Shown: positions 50,294-58,910 of the stretch, piece by piece
Layout of the letters: each line of letters starts with the position of its first letter
Position numbering within the stretch: the stretch's first letter is position 1
Assembly (NCBI GenBank): GCA_964611295.1
Contig: CAZSWV010000002.1
Span: 62,001 to 126,000 of the forward strand
Length of the DNA: 64,000 nt
DNA from: B73-G16 sp964611295
Lineage (GTDB): Bacteria; Desulfobacterota; B13-G15
Direction of reading: 5' to 3'
Made by a program: the position numbers and the translations under genes
Notes under the pieces: generated by a model
Told to the model about the DNA's origin: nothing
The model's database searches: none
Seen by the model: only the letters and a program-made list of their open reading frames with translations

Positions 50294-50317
50294 TAAAAAA
50301 ACCCCACGTTTGTGGGG
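50294..50317 (-). terminator. riboswitch expression-platform terminator
   Basis: Stem CCCCAC (50302-50307) and GTGGGG (50312-50317) with a four-base loop, followed leftward by seven T's and ATTA, then the btuF ATG. A second possible hairpin with CCCTA/TAGGG arms lies between this and the riboswitch core and could be the antiterminator. Confidence 0.85.
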
Positions 50318-50373
50318 CTGCACCCGTTTTTCTCTTCGCCCCTTCCCCTATCCCTCGAGGGGATTAGGGTTAT

Positions 50374-50537
50374 ATGGTGGGCAGGTCTTCCGGCTCCCGG
50401 ATCTTCCTACTCCCCGCACCTTCCCAGGGCCAGAGGCCCCAGTGGCCTACTGCGGGTTTCGTCCCCGGTCACGGCGGCGGGACCGCGGGGGATTTTCACC
50501 CCACTTCCCTTTTAAGCCCACAATGGGCACCCACCTA
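50374..50537 (-). ncRNA. cobalamin (AdoCbl) riboswitch
   Basis: Read leftward it has the conserved B12-element features: GGTGGGTGCCC at the 5' side, GTGGGGTGAAAATCCCC, then CGCGGTCCCGCC, the invariant GCCACTG, GGGAAGG, and the 3' AGCCGGAAGACCTGCC. A terminator follows at 50294-50317, so high cobalamin should stop transcription before btuF and the biosynthetic genes. GC content is far above the surroundings. Confidence 0.95.
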
Positions 50538-50605
50538 TATTTTATTTTCCCTCTCAATGAGTTTATGGTCAACAGTGTAGTCTTCTTGATAGAATCTTTT
50601 AGCTC

Positions 50606-51181
50606 ATGGGACTTTTGGTTGAACTTGACCTCAGAGGGAAAAGAGTCCTCTTAATAGGAGGAGGTTGTATAGCGACGAGGAGATTTTTAAAACTATACCA
50701 AGCCCGTCCTTCGCTATTAAGGGTAGTAGCAAAAAGGATACAGGAGGAAATCAAAAAAGTGGCTTTTGTCACCCCATGGATTGAACTTTTTGAAAGGGAT
50801 TTTCAAGAAGAAGACCTAGAGGGCTTCCATATGGTATTGGCTGCAACAGATGACGCGGATCTCAATCGTAGGATAGCCTTTTTGGCAAGGGGAAAAGGTA
50901 TGTGGGTCAACGTGGCAAATGATAGAGGACTTTCTGATTTTTTCTTCCTTGCTACTGTGGAAAGACCACCTTTGTCTATAGGGGTTTCTTCTTCAGGAAC
51001 GCTTCCCGCCTTTTCAAGTGCCCTTAAGGAAGCTTTAGAATCAACTCTCCCATGGGATGAGCTTGTCCGTGAACTCCATCTACTGGTTATGCAAAGAGGC
51101 AAAATTCCTTCTTCGGAAATGCGCAAAAGATGTTTAAATAGGATACTTTCAGTGTGGCCTAAATTTACAAAGGACAAATAA
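50606..51181 (+). CDS. precorrin-2 dehydrogenase / sirohydrochlorin ferrochelatase
   Basis: Oxidises precorrin-2 to sirohydrochlorin with NAD+. 191 residues, with VELDLRGKRVLLIGGGCIATRR at the N-terminus, LAATDDADLNRRIAF near 80, and IGVSSSGTLPAFSSALKEALE near 130, the CysG N-domain/Met8p pattern. It provides the substrate for CbiK and for siroheme. It lies on the opposite strand to the cobalamin operon and is convergent with CobA-HemD, two bases from its stop. No strong ribosome site precedes the ATG. Confidence 0.92.
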   Translation: MGLLVELDLRGKRVLLIGGGCIATRRFLKLYQARPSLLRVVAKRIQEEIKKVAFVTPWIELFERDFQEEDLEGFHMVLAATDDADLNRRIAFLARGKGMWVNVANDRGLSDFFFLATVERPPLSIGVSSSGTLPAFSSALKEALESTLPWDELVRELHLLVMQRGKIPSSEMRKRCLNRILSVWPKFTKDK

Positions 51182-51183
51182 AT

Positions 51184-52569
51184 TTACTCTTTCTTAAAGA
51201 GGGTGGAAAAATTTGTCTCTAACGATAGACAATCAAAAAAAGGGGGAAGTATGAACTTTTCTTTTTTTTCCATAACTTTTTCCCCTTTCTCTCCGAACCT
51301 ATCAAGGTAAGCTTCTAAGCAGACTTGATCACCAAAGACAAAGGTCGTAAAAGTATCCAGGTGTTCTTCTATTATCTTAGAAACGTTCTTACCAGAGGGA
51401 AGTACTTCTAAGAAATCTAAAAAATACACTTCAGCTCCAAGATCGCTTAAAAACATGTAAGTTGCTTTGTCCTTCATAGGAAGTCCTATTTTCCTACCTT
51501 TTAGTCCATCTTTTTTTACATCGATCTCGAAAAGTTTATAGGGTATACCTTTTTCGAACAATATGGGTTTGCCATCTGCAGGACAGAGGATCTCAAATCT
51601 CATTTCCCTCAGGTCCAAGCCTAGACGATTAAAGGCCCTCAGCATAGGGGTCAGTAAGGCCCTTCTTGGAATAGCCAGGAAATCCAAGCCTTTTATTCTC
51701 TGTATCTCCTCCTTACAGGATGCCTTTGGCTCGTATTTCAAAACAGGAAAGACAAAGACCTTCGCCCCTTTTTCCTTTAGAAAGCTTGAAAGGAACAGCC
51801 CTTCTTCCTTAGGGGTTACTAACAAAATTTCCTTCCCTAACAGAGGACGTTTTTCAAACCAATTAAGTTTAAATCTGAGGTTACAGACATCCCCGAGGAC
51901 GATTAAAGAGGGAGACACTAGGTCGATACTAGACATTTCCTTTAGCTTGCCTTCTATTACCTTCTGCCTTGTTGTAGCCCCCCACGTTATAGCTGTAACA
52001 GGTGTATCAGGATCCATTCCAAGCGCAAGGAGACGCTGCAATGTTTCTTTCGCATTTTTAGCCCCCATAAATAATACCACCGTTCCTTTAAATTGAGCTA
52101 TGGAAGCCCAGTTAATTGCTTGGTCTTTTTGAGGATCTTCATGACACGTAGCAGCGCAAAAACAAGAAGATATACGCCGATGAGTCAAAGGGATTCCTGC
52201 ATAAGCAGGAACTGCATAAAGAGAACTTACACCTGGTACTACTTCAACATCAATATCTTTTTCAACTAGATACTCAACTTCTTCTCCTCCCCGACCAAAT
52301 ATAAAGGGATCTCCTCCTTTAAGTCTTACTACAAGTTTACCTTCCTTTGCTTTTTGTTCCATTACATAATTTATTTGTTCTTGAGTGACATTGCGACGTT
52401 TACCGACAGGGATAAGTTCGGCTTCTTCTTTACAGTGAACCAAAATTTCATGAGGAATAAGGTCATCATAAAGCACAACGTCTGCCTTTTTTAACACTTC
52501 TAATCCTCTACAGGTAATCAGACCTGGATCTCCTGGACCTGCCCCTACTATGTAAACTTTTCCAGCCAC
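51184..52569 (-). CDS. cobA-hemD: CobA-HemD fusion (uroporphyrinogen-III methyltransferase / synthase)
   Basis: A 461-residue fusion. Residues ~3-240 are the SAM uroporphyrinogen-III C-methyltransferase (VYIVGAGPGDPGLITCRG, LVVRLKGGDPFIFGRGGEE, VVPGVSSLYAVPAYAGIPLTHR), making precorrin-2. Residues ~245-461 form a HemD-like uroporphyrinogen-III synthase, which is poorly conserved as is normal for that family. It feeds the adjacent precorrin-2 dehydrogenase and the cobalamin operon. It lies downstream of tRNA-Ala on the same strand. Confidence 0.93.
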   Translation of the reverse strand: MAGKVYIVGAGPGDPGLITCRGLEVLKKADVVLYDDLIPHEILVHCKEEAELIPVGKRRNVTQEQINYVMEQKAKEGKLVVRLKGGDPFIFGRGGEEVEYLVEKDIDVEVVPGVSSLYAVPAYAGIPLTHRRISSCFCAATCHEDPQKDQAINWASIAQFKGTVVLFMGAKNAKETLQRLLALGMDPDTPVTAITWGATTRQKVIEGKLKEMSSIDLVSPSLIVLGDVCNLRFKLNWFEKRPLLGKEILLVTPKEEGLFLSSFLKEKGAKVFVFPVLKYEPKASCKEEIQRIKGLDFLAIPRRALLTPMLRAFNRLGLDLREMRFEILCPADGKPILFEKGIPYKLFEIDVKKDGLKGRKIGLPMKDKATYMFLSDLGAEVYFLDFLEVLPSGKNVSKIIEEHLDTFTTFVFGDQVCLEAYLDRFGEKGEKVMEKKEKFILPPFFDCLSLETNFSTLFKKE

Positions 52570-52716
52570 AGGATATTTACCGTATGAGGGTAAGAGCGAA
52601 GTAAGCGTATGTCTTTTCCTGATTCATTCCGGCTGTCCTTTAGGCAAAATAATCTTTCCGCTTTTGTCCTTTTGCGAGATACGAAACAACTCCTACGCTA
52701 AAATTGTAAAAACAAA

Positions 52717-52791
52717 TGGTGGAGATGGGGGGATTCGAACCCCCGACCCTCACGTTGCGAACGTGATGCTCTCCCCCTGAGCTACATCCCC
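52717..52791 (-). tRNA. tRNA-Ala (anticodon CGC)
   Basis: Cloverleaf with 7-bp acceptor stem GGGGATG/CATCTCC including the G3:U70 wobble that identifies alanine tRNAs. D arm GCTC/GAGC, anticodon stem TCACG/CGTGA with loop TTCGCAA (anticodon CGC for codon GCG), T arm GGGGG-TTCGAAT-CCCCC, discriminator A73, and an encoded CCA. Confidence 0.96.
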
Positions 52792-52875
52792 CTTTTTAAT
52801 TATCCTTCCTTTCTTCTTCCGCATCAAGGGTTTAAGAGGGTAAAACAAACGGCTTGCCACCTAGGCCTGTTGGAG

Positions 52876-52904
52876 TTGACTAGTTTTGGCTGAGTGTGTT
52901 AAAA
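52876..52904 (+). promoter_or_regulatory. candidate sigma-70 promoter for etfBA
   Basis: TTGACT, 17 bases, TTAAAA, ~40 bases upstream of the etfB start, on the opposite strand to the tRNA. The -35 is good, the -10 weaker. Confidence 0.5.
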
Positions 52905-52943
52905 AAGTTTGCGACATTCTTCACAAAAGCCAGGAGGTGAAAA

Positions 52944-53735
52944 ATGGAGATTTTGGTTTGCTTAAAACAGGTGCCCGATACCGAAGCTGATATCCGTCCT
53001 ACCCCGGATATGGGTTCCATAGACTATTCGGGTGTGAAGTTCATAATGAACGTTTATGATGAATACGCTGTTGAGGAAGCCCTGAGGTTAAAGGAGAAAG
53101 TAGGGGGAAAGGTCACTGTTATTTCCCTTGGTCCAGATAGGGTAGTCGAAGCTATAAGGACGGCTTTGGCTATGGGAGCAGACGAGGCTATACATCTCAA
53201 TGACCCTGCATTATTTGATGGAGACGCTTATACAACTGCAAAAGCCCTAGCGGCCGCGATAAAAATGATCCCTTACGATGTGATCTTCTGTGGGAAACAA
53301 GCCATAGATGACGATTTGGCCCAAGTTCCCAGTATTTTGGGCGAGATGTTAGGGATACCAACCGTTACCAACATTCAGCGATTTGAAGTCTTAGATGGGA
53401 AAAAGGTAAGAGTCCACCGGCAGGTAGAAGGGGGACTTGATGTTATTGAACTACAGCTTCCTGCAATATTTACAGCTACAAAAGGACTTAATGAACCCCG
53501 TTATCCTTCCTTGCCGGGAATAATGAAAGCCAAGAAAAAACCGTTGAAGACAATGGGGTTATCAGAACTTGGGCTAAATGAGAATGAAGTTGGCTCAAAG
53601 GGAGCGCTGACAAAAATCCTTCGGTATTCTTTGCCTCCTATGAGACAGGCAGGAAAGATAATAGAAGGCGAAACGCCTGAGGAAAAGGCTGCAAAACTTG
53701 TAAAGCTGTTGCGCGAAGAAGCTAAAGTAATCTAA
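52944..53735 (+). CDS. etfB: electron transfer flavoprotein beta subunit
   Basis: Small ETF subunit, 263 residues, binding AMP and the alpha subunit. Family sequences are VCLKQVPDTEADI at the start, EYAVEEALRLKE near 42, LAMGADEAIHL near 85 and VHRQVEGGLDVIELQLPAIFT near 155. It accepts electrons from acyl-CoA dehydrogenases (one is at 36.2 kb). A strong ribosome site (CAGGAGGTGA) precedes the ATG. It is followed by etfA 13 bases downstream. Confidence 0.96.
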   Translation: MEILVCLKQVPDTEADIRPTPDMGSIDYSGVKFIMNVYDEYAVEEALRLKEKVGGKVTVISLGPDRVVEAIRTALAMGADEAIHLNDPALFDGDAYTTAKALAAAIKMIPYDVIFCGKQAIDDDLAQVPSILGEMLGIPTVTNIQRFEVLDGKKVRVHRQVEGGLDVIELQLPAIFTATKGLNEPRYPSLPGIMKAKKKPLKTMGLSELGLNENEVGSKGALTKILRYSLPPMRQAGKIIEGETPEEKAAKLVKLLREEAKVI

Positions 53736-53747
53736 AGGAGGGGAAAG

Positions 53748-54740
53748 ATGGCTGGGATATGGGTATACGCGGAAGTAAAGGATGGAAAAGTGAAGAAGGT
53801 CACATATGAGATGTTAGGTGCAGCTAAGAAAATGTCGGAGAAAAAGGGCGAGCCAGTTTGTGCTTTGTTGATAGGTAAAGATGTCTCTCCTCTTGCCTCT
53901 GAGTTAGGGGCTTATGGAGCTGATAAAGTCTTTGTAGTAGAAGGTGATGCCTTTGCAAAATACACCACTGGGGCTTACACAAAAGCTATTTGTGATTTAG
54001 TGAAGCAGTATGAACCTTCTATTTTGCTCTTCGGTGCTACTATAAATGGAAAAGACCTTTCAGCTAGGATAGCAGGAAGGCTTGGAGTTGGATTGGCCAC
54101 AGATTGTACTGAGGTGTGGCTGGATGAAGGAGGAAACTTGGTAGTTAAGCGTCCGATGTTTGCAGGCAAGGTATATGCAGAAGTGATTTTTTCCGATAGA
54201 AAACCGCAAATGGCTTCGATAAGGCCAAATGCATTAGGTATACCAGAAGCAGATCCTTCACGTAAAGCGGAAGTGTTGAAAGTAGATATAAGCGTTAACG
54301 ATGAAGAGTTTGGATATAAAGTGGTAGGCTTTGAACCAGTTGGTACCGGGAAGATCGACCTAACGGAAGCCGAGATCATCGTATCGGGTGGTAGGGGTAT
54401 GAAGGCTGCTGAGAACTTCAAGCTTCTTGAAGAACTGGCAGAACTTTTAGGAGGAGCAGTAGGGGCTTCCAGGGCAGCTGTTGACGCTGGATGGCGTCCT
54501 CAGTCAGATCAAGTGGGGCAAAGCGGTAAAGTAGTAAGCCCCAACCTTTACATTGCCTGTGGTATTTCGGGTGCTATCCAACATCTGGCGGGGATGGGGA
54601 CATCTAAGGTAATAGTCGCAATAAATAAGGACCCAGAAGCCCCTATCTTTAAAAAAGCTGACTATGGGATAGTAGATGATTTGTTTAAGGTGGTACCGGC
54701 CTTGATCGAGGAAGTAAAAAAGTTAAAAGCCCAGGGATAA
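53748..54740 (+). CDS. etfA: electron transfer flavoprotein alpha subunit
   Basis: FAD-bearing ETF subunit, 330 residues. The C-terminal FAD domain is canonical: VSGGRGMKAAENFKLLEELA near 205, GASRAAVDAGW near 245, QVGQSGKVVSPNLYIACGISGAIQH near 260 and INKDPEAPIFKKADYGIVDD near 290. It forms the heterodimer with EtfB and hands electrons to the membrane oxidoreductase encoded next. The gene ends four bases before a perfect 34-base palindrome. Confidence 0.97.
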   Translation: MAGIWVYAEVKDGKVKKVTYEMLGAAKKMSEKKGEPVCALLIGKDVSPLASELGAYGADKVFVVEGDAFAKYTTGAYTKAICDLVKQYEPSILLFGATINGKDLSARIAGRLGVGLATDCTEVWLDEGGNLVVKRPMFAGKVYAEVIFSDRKPQMASIRPNALGIPEADPSRKAEVLKVDISVNDEEFGYKVVGFEPVGTGKIDLTEAEIIVSGGRGMKAAENFKLLEELAELLGGAVGASRAAVDAGWRPQSDQVGQSGKVVSPNLYIACGISGAIQHLAGMGTSKVIVAINKDPEAPIFKKADYGIVDDLFKVVPALIEEVKKLKAQG

Positions 54741-54743
54741 AGT

Positions 54744-54777
54744 CCTTTGGGGAGGCCTTATAAGGCCTCCCCAAAGG
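54744..54777. repeat. perfect 34-base palindrome between etfA and the ETF oxidoreductase gene
   Basis: Two 17-base arms, beginning CCTTTGGGGAGGCC and centred on TTATAA, pair without mismatch. RNA would form a very stable stem directly after the etfA stop. No T-run follows, so it is more likely an RNA processing or stability element than a full terminator. Confidence 0.85.
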
Positions 54778-54814
54778 GAAAGATCGTTTTGAATCATACG
54801 TAGGAGGTCAATCC

Positions 54815-56830
54815 GTGGAACATAGGGAGTTGTTTTGGAATGTCAAGGAAGTAGGTTTTATCACTTACCTGATAATGGGGCTCGCAGTCCTGATATGGGT
54901 ATACTTGTTTTACGAACGGGTAAAGTTGTGGAAAAGGGGTAAAGCCGAAAAACGGTGTGAGAAGTTGCCCACAAGGATCTTGGGGACAATAGGGAACGTT
55001 TTAGGACAAATAAAGGTTTTCCGTGAAAAATACCCTGGATTGATGCACGGCTTTATATTCTGGGGGTTTGTGATACTTCTTGTGGGAACTGCAGTGGAGG
55101 CCTTTGACCATTATGCAAAGGTCCATTTTTTGGAGGGCAGACCATACCTTGTATTCGCTTTTCTTATGGACTTAGGTGGCGCTATGGCTTTAGCGGGTAC
55201 GATAATGGCAGTAATACGCAGGTATGTTTGGAAACCGCGTGCTTTGGACAATCGAAAAGAAGACGCTTTTGTACTTGTGATGTTAGCCATCGTCTTAATC
55301 ACGGGATTTTTAGTAGAAGGCGCAAGGTTAGCTGCACAAACAACTGATTCCCCCTGGGAAAAGTGGTCCTTTGTTGGTTGGAATGTTTTCAGGTGGTTTT
55401 TTGACCAGTCAAATGTCTTGATATATCATAAGTTATTCTGGTGGATACATTTATTATCGTCTTTCGTATTCGTAGTTGTATTGGTAAACACCAAACTTTT
55501 ACATTTAGTGACCTCTATACTAACTACTTTTTTCCGCAATCTTTCTCCACAATCCCTTAAATTAATAGAAAATATAGAAGAAGCAGAATCTTTCGGGGTA
55601 AATAGAATAGAAGAATTTACGTGGATAGATTTGATGCAATTAGATGCATGTGTTCGTTGCGGAAGGTGTCAAGAACATTGTCCAGCTTTTTTGACCAATA
55701 AACCTTTAAATCCTAAAGACGTAATCCAAAATCTTAAATCGCATTTTATCAGAACGTCTCGTCCTGTTATCTCGCGTCTCAGGATATGGGGAGTCGAAGA
55801 TAGCAATAACACCGACTCAGATGTAAAGCCGATTATCGGGACAGTAATAGAAGAAGATGCTATTTGGTCTTGTACAACTTGTGGTTCCTGTGTAATTCAG
55901 TGTCCAATGTACATAGAACAATACCCGAAACTTATAGAAATGAGAAGATACCTGGTGCTTATGGAAAGTCGGTTCCCTCCAGAATTGCAAACAGCTTTCA
56001 GAAATTTGGAAAATAACTCAAACCCGTGGGGAATAGGAATGCATACAAGAGGAGACTGGGCAAAAGAAGGTGGAATAAACCTTATTTCTGAAAACCCAGA
56101 GGTGGAATACCTTTTCTTTGTAGGATGTGCGGGGTCTTTCGATGACAGAAACAAAAAAGTCGCTCTTTCCATTTCCAAAATCCTTCAGGCCGCTGGGATT
56201 AAATTCGCCGTCATGGGCCCAGAAGAAGGGTGTTGTGGAGATCCTGCAAGAAGGTTAGGCAATGAATATCTATATCAGATCTTAGCAAAGCAAAACATAG
56301 AAATTATGAAGAATTATGGTGTCAAGAAAATCATAACTATGTGTCCACATTGCTATAATACACTTAAAAATGAATATCCACAATTGGGCGGGACGTTTGA
56401 AGTTTACCACTATGTGGAGATATTTTCAAAACTAATAAAAGATAAGAAACTTAACCTTACTAATAGCATTTCATTAAGCGTAACATATCATGATAGTTGT
56501 TACTTAGGACGTTATAACAAGATATACAAAGAACCCCGTTTCATTCTTAAGTCCATTCCATCTATTCAATTGTTTGAGATGAAACGGTCAAAAGACAAAA
56601 GTTTTTGTTGCGGAGCAGGAGGTGGTAGGTTCTGGATGGAAGAACATCTTGGGACACGCATAAATCATTCACGAATAGAAGACGCAAAGAACACTAATGC
56701 TCAGATAGTGGTAAGTTCATGTCCCTTCTGCCTGACGATGTTATCAGACGCTATTAAAGAGAGAGAATTAGAAGATAAATTACAAGCCAAAGACCTCTCG
56801 GAGATTTTAAAGGAGGCTATTGGTGTATGA
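54815..56830 (+). CDS. EtfAB:quinone oxidoreductase (membrane Fe-S protein, EMO-like)
   Basis: A 671-residue membrane-bound redox protein. The first ~230 residues hold a NarI-like region with about five membrane helices and conserved histidines (GLMHGFIFWGF, FDHYAKVHF, YHKLFWWIHLL), candidate heme ligands. Two [4Fe-4S] motifs follow (CVRCGRCQEHCP near 278; CTTCGSCVIQCP near 355), then two CCG domains (GCCGDPARR near 475; CCGAGGGRFW near 610). Such proteins directly after etfBA are the EtfAB:(mena)quinone oxidoreductases of syntrophic and sulfate-reducing bacteria. GTG start with GGAGGT six bases upstream. Confidence 0.9.
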   Translation: MEHRELFWNVKEVGFITYLIMGLAVLIWVYLFYERVKLWKRGKAEKRCEKLPTRILGTIGNVLGQIKVFREKYPGLMHGFIFWGFVILLVGTAVEAFDHYAKVHFLEGRPYLVFAFLMDLGGAMALAGTIMAVIRRYVWKPRALDNRKEDAFVLVMLAIVLITGFLVEGARLAAQTTDSPWEKWSFVGWNVFRWFFDQSNVLIYHKLFWWIHLLSSFVFVVVLVNTKLLHLVTSILTTFFRNLSPQSLKLIENIEEAESFGVNRIEEFTWIDLMQLDACVRCGRCQEHCPAFLTNKPLNPKDVIQNLKSHFIRTSRPVISRLRIWGVEDSNNTDSDVKPIIGTVIEEDAIWSCTTCGSCVIQCPMYIEQYPKLIEMRRYLVLMESRFPPELQTAFRNLENNSNPWGIGMHTRGDWAKEGGINLISENPEVEYLFFVGCAGSFDDRNKKVALSISKILQAAGIKFAVMGPEEGCCGDPARRLGNEYLYQILAKQNIEIMKNYGVKKIITMCPHCYNTLKNEYPQLGGTFEVYHYVEIFSKLIKDKKLNLTNSISLSVTYHDSCYLGRYNKIYKEPRFILKSIPSIQLFEMKRSKDKSFCCGAGGGRFWMEEHLGTRINHSRIEDAKNTNAQIVVSSCPFCLTMLSDAIKERELEDKLQAKDLSEILKEAIGV

Positions 56831-57194
56831 ATTGTCAGTTAAATTAAATTTCTCTGCTGCTCACAATTTAAGAAAACTAAAAGGAAAATGTGAAGCTTTA
56901 CATGGTCACAACTATAAAGTGGAGATTTTAGTAAGTTCAAAAGAGCTTACAGAAGAAGGAATTGTGATGGACTTTGGCGATTTGAAGTCAGCTCTCAAAG
57001 AAGTCTTAGAAAAACTGGATCACAAGTATCTAAACGAGATACCTCCTTTCGATAAAGAGGAGCCTTCCTGCGAAAATTTGGCTAAATTTATCACAAATGA
57101 ATTATTACGACACATTCCTAGTAATGTAGTTATAAAAAAAGTTACTGTTTGGGAATCTGAAGACACTTCAGCAAGTTATCTCCCTACACCATGA
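56820..57194 (+). CDS. queD: 6-carboxytetrahydropterin synthase QueD
   Basis: Converts dihydroneopterin triphosphate to 6-carboxy-tetrahydropterin in queuosine synthesis. 124 residues with zinc ligands His15 (FSAAHNL) and His28 and His30 (LHGHNY), catalytic Cys24 (KGKCEAL), and WESEDTSASY near the C-terminus. It overlaps the oxidoreductase gene by 11 bases and folE2 by four. FolE2 provides its substrate; queH is at 1.8 kb. queC, queE and queF are not in the window. Confidence 0.93.
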   Translation: MVYELSVKLNFSAAHNLRKLKGKCEALHGHNYKVEILVSSKELTEEGIVMDFGDLKSALKEVLEKLDHKYLNEIPPFDKEEPSCENLAKFITNELLRHIPSNVVIKKVTVWESEDTSASYLPTP

Positions 57195-57970
57195 AGGACG
57201 TTCAAAACGAAAAAGATACCCGTAACCAAGAAATCCAAAAAGTAGGAGTTAAAGGAGTACGTTATCCTATCACTGTTCTGGATAAAAAAGAAGGCTTCCA
57301 GCATACTGTAGCGACGGTCAACATGTACGTAGACTTGTCTCCTCATTTCAAAGGTACTCATATGAGTCGATTTATTGAAATTTTGAATAAATATCGTGGG
57401 CAAATTGGAATAAAAGAACTTACATCCATTATTCAAGAAATGAAAAAAAAATTAAAAGCGAAAAGTGCTTTTGTTGAAATAGAATTTCCTTATTTCATCG
57501 AGAAGCAAGCTCCTGTTACAAAAGCAACTGGTTTTATGGAATACAAATGCAAGTTTCTTGCTTTCAGTAAAGACTCAACAATCGATTTATGCATAGAGGT
57601 AAATGTGCCTATAAGTACAGTTTGTCCGTGTTCAAAAGCAATAAGTACACATGGAGCTCACAATCAGAGGGGTACAGTGAGGTTAAAAGTACGATCCAAG
57701 AAACTTGTTTGGATAGAAGATTTGATAAAATTGGTGGAAAGCTCTGTAAGTTCCGATCTTTATACCATTTTGAAACGTCCGGACGAAAAATATGTAACAG
57801 AACGAGCCTATGAAAATCCCATGTTTGTTGAAGATGTAGTAAGGGAGATAGCAGTGAAATTAAAAAACGACCCTAATATAGTATGGTTTCTCGTCGAAGC
57901 CGAAAATTACGAATCAATTCACAACCATAATGCATATGCATGTATTGAATGGGTTAGACCAATTCCTTAA
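57191..57970 (+). CDS. folE2: GTP cyclohydrolase FolE2 (type IB)
   Basis: Makes dihydroneopterin triphosphate from GTP, the shared first step of folate and queuosine synthesis. 259 residues of the FolE2 (COG1469) family, with the active-site cysteine region VPISTVCPCSKAIS near 135 and HGAHNQRG next to it, and the conserved PYFIEKQAPVT before it. FolE2 can use metals other than zinc. Translationally coupled to queD. The end overlaps the convergent ParB-like gene by 17 bases. Confidence 0.95.
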   Translation: MKDVQNEKDTRNQEIQKVGVKGVRYPITVLDKKEGFQHTVATVNMYVDLSPHFKGTHMSRFIEILNKYRGQIGIKELTSIIQEMKKKLKAKSAFVEIEFPYFIEKQAPVTKATGFMEYKCKFLAFSKDSTIDLCIEVNVPISTVCPCSKAISTHGAHNQRGTVRLKVRSKKLVWIEDLIKLVESSVSSDLYTILKRPDEKYVTERAYENPMFVEDVVREIAVKLKNDPNIVWFLVEAENYESIHNHNAYACIEWVRPIP

Positions 57971-58910
57971 ATGGATCACCAGGGAGTTCTGCTAAATTTT
58001 TGGCAGCTGTTTCCAACATTTTTACAAACTTTAAAAATTCATCACGGTTTTTAAATTGAAAACTAACTGTATATTCCTCACCTTCAAAAAAAAGCGGAGG
58101 TTTCAGGATCTCCGGACTAAGCCCTAACCTTGATGTAATTTCCCTGAATTTATTTTGTATTGATTGGAAATAAGGATAACGCCTCTTCCTAAGCCACTCG
58201 CGAAATTTTTCTGTACGTTCTGTGGGAGTTAAAAATGGGGCTTCCCATATATGTTTACTTTCGTTAATCAGTGTACTTACCTCTATGCCTTCTTTTAAAC
58301 ATATATGTTGTATAAATTCCAATATTTCCTTAATTTTATTTTCGCTCAGTTTCAAATGAAATAATAATTGTGTTAAGTCATTCAATTCCTCATCTTTAAA
58401 ATATGTAAAATAGGCGGCACTTGAAAATGAGAGATCTTTGTACGCAATATACGTTTTTAAGTCATGAGGCAATCTGGCAATGTTTTTTAATACCTCAAAA
58501 ACTTCTCTTCTGGGTCCCATTCCTAGTAATGGTAACCATAATTTTACAATTTCATTTATTGATACCCCTTCTTTTTCGAGCTTTAAAACTGCATGGGATT
58601 TCTCAATGATGTTCATTTTGTTCCATACGTTATGACCAATGGAAATCCTTACCGCTTTATCAGGCGGAAGCTCTTTGTTGGAAAACAAAATGGCTTTAAC
58701 CTCACTGTTCATTCTCTCCAGGACCATGACCCTTTTTAATCCACATACCACTTCCCATCCGTTGCTTCCTTCCCTTAGAATAACGGGGGCTATTTGTCCT
58801 ATTTCCTTTATAGAAGCAGATAACCCTTCTAGCTTTGGACAAAAAGTCGGGCTATAACGATCTTTCGAAATTATTTCTTCAATTCTTACTCTATATACTT
58901 TACACTCCAA
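57954..58910 (-). CDS. ParB N-terminal-domain protein, divergent
   Basis: A 318-residue protein with a ParB-like N-terminal domain: LSASIKEIGQIAPVILRE near 29 and GWEVVCGLKRVMVLE near 48-62 correspond to box I and box II (GxxR). A degenerate ENxxR-like motif (SIGHNVWNKMNIIEKSHAV) follows near 91, in which the Glu and Arg used by ParB CTPases are not conserved. A helical middle and an unusual C-terminus follow, without the ParB dimerisation domain as I know it. The ATG lies 25 bases inside the end of eno. Probably DNA-binding; chromosome partition is not supported. Confidence 0.7.
   Translation of the reverse strand: MECKVYRVRIEEIISKDRYSPTFCPKLEGLSASIKEIGQIAPVILREGSNGWEVVCGLKRVMVLERMNSEVKAILFSNKELPPDKAVRISIGHNVWNKMNIIEKSHAVLKLEKEGVSINEIVKLWLPLLGMGPRREVFEVLKNIARLPHDLKTYIAYKDLSFSSAAYFTYFKDEELNDLTQLLFHLKLSENKIKEILEFIQHICLKEGIEVSTLINESKHIWEAPFLTPTERTEKFREWLRKRRYPYFQSIQNKFREITSRLGLSPEILKPPLFFEGEEYTVSFQFKNRDEFLKFVKMLETAAKNLAELPGDPFKELV

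Noticed and set aside
50271..50654. Three rightward frames across the riboswitch
   Set aside because: They are antisense to the B12 riboswitch and terminator; the Pro/Arg-rich products reflect its GC-rich sequence.
53975..54421. Leftward 148-residue frame inside etfA
   Set aside because: Shadow of a strongly conserved gene; no ribosome site or family features.
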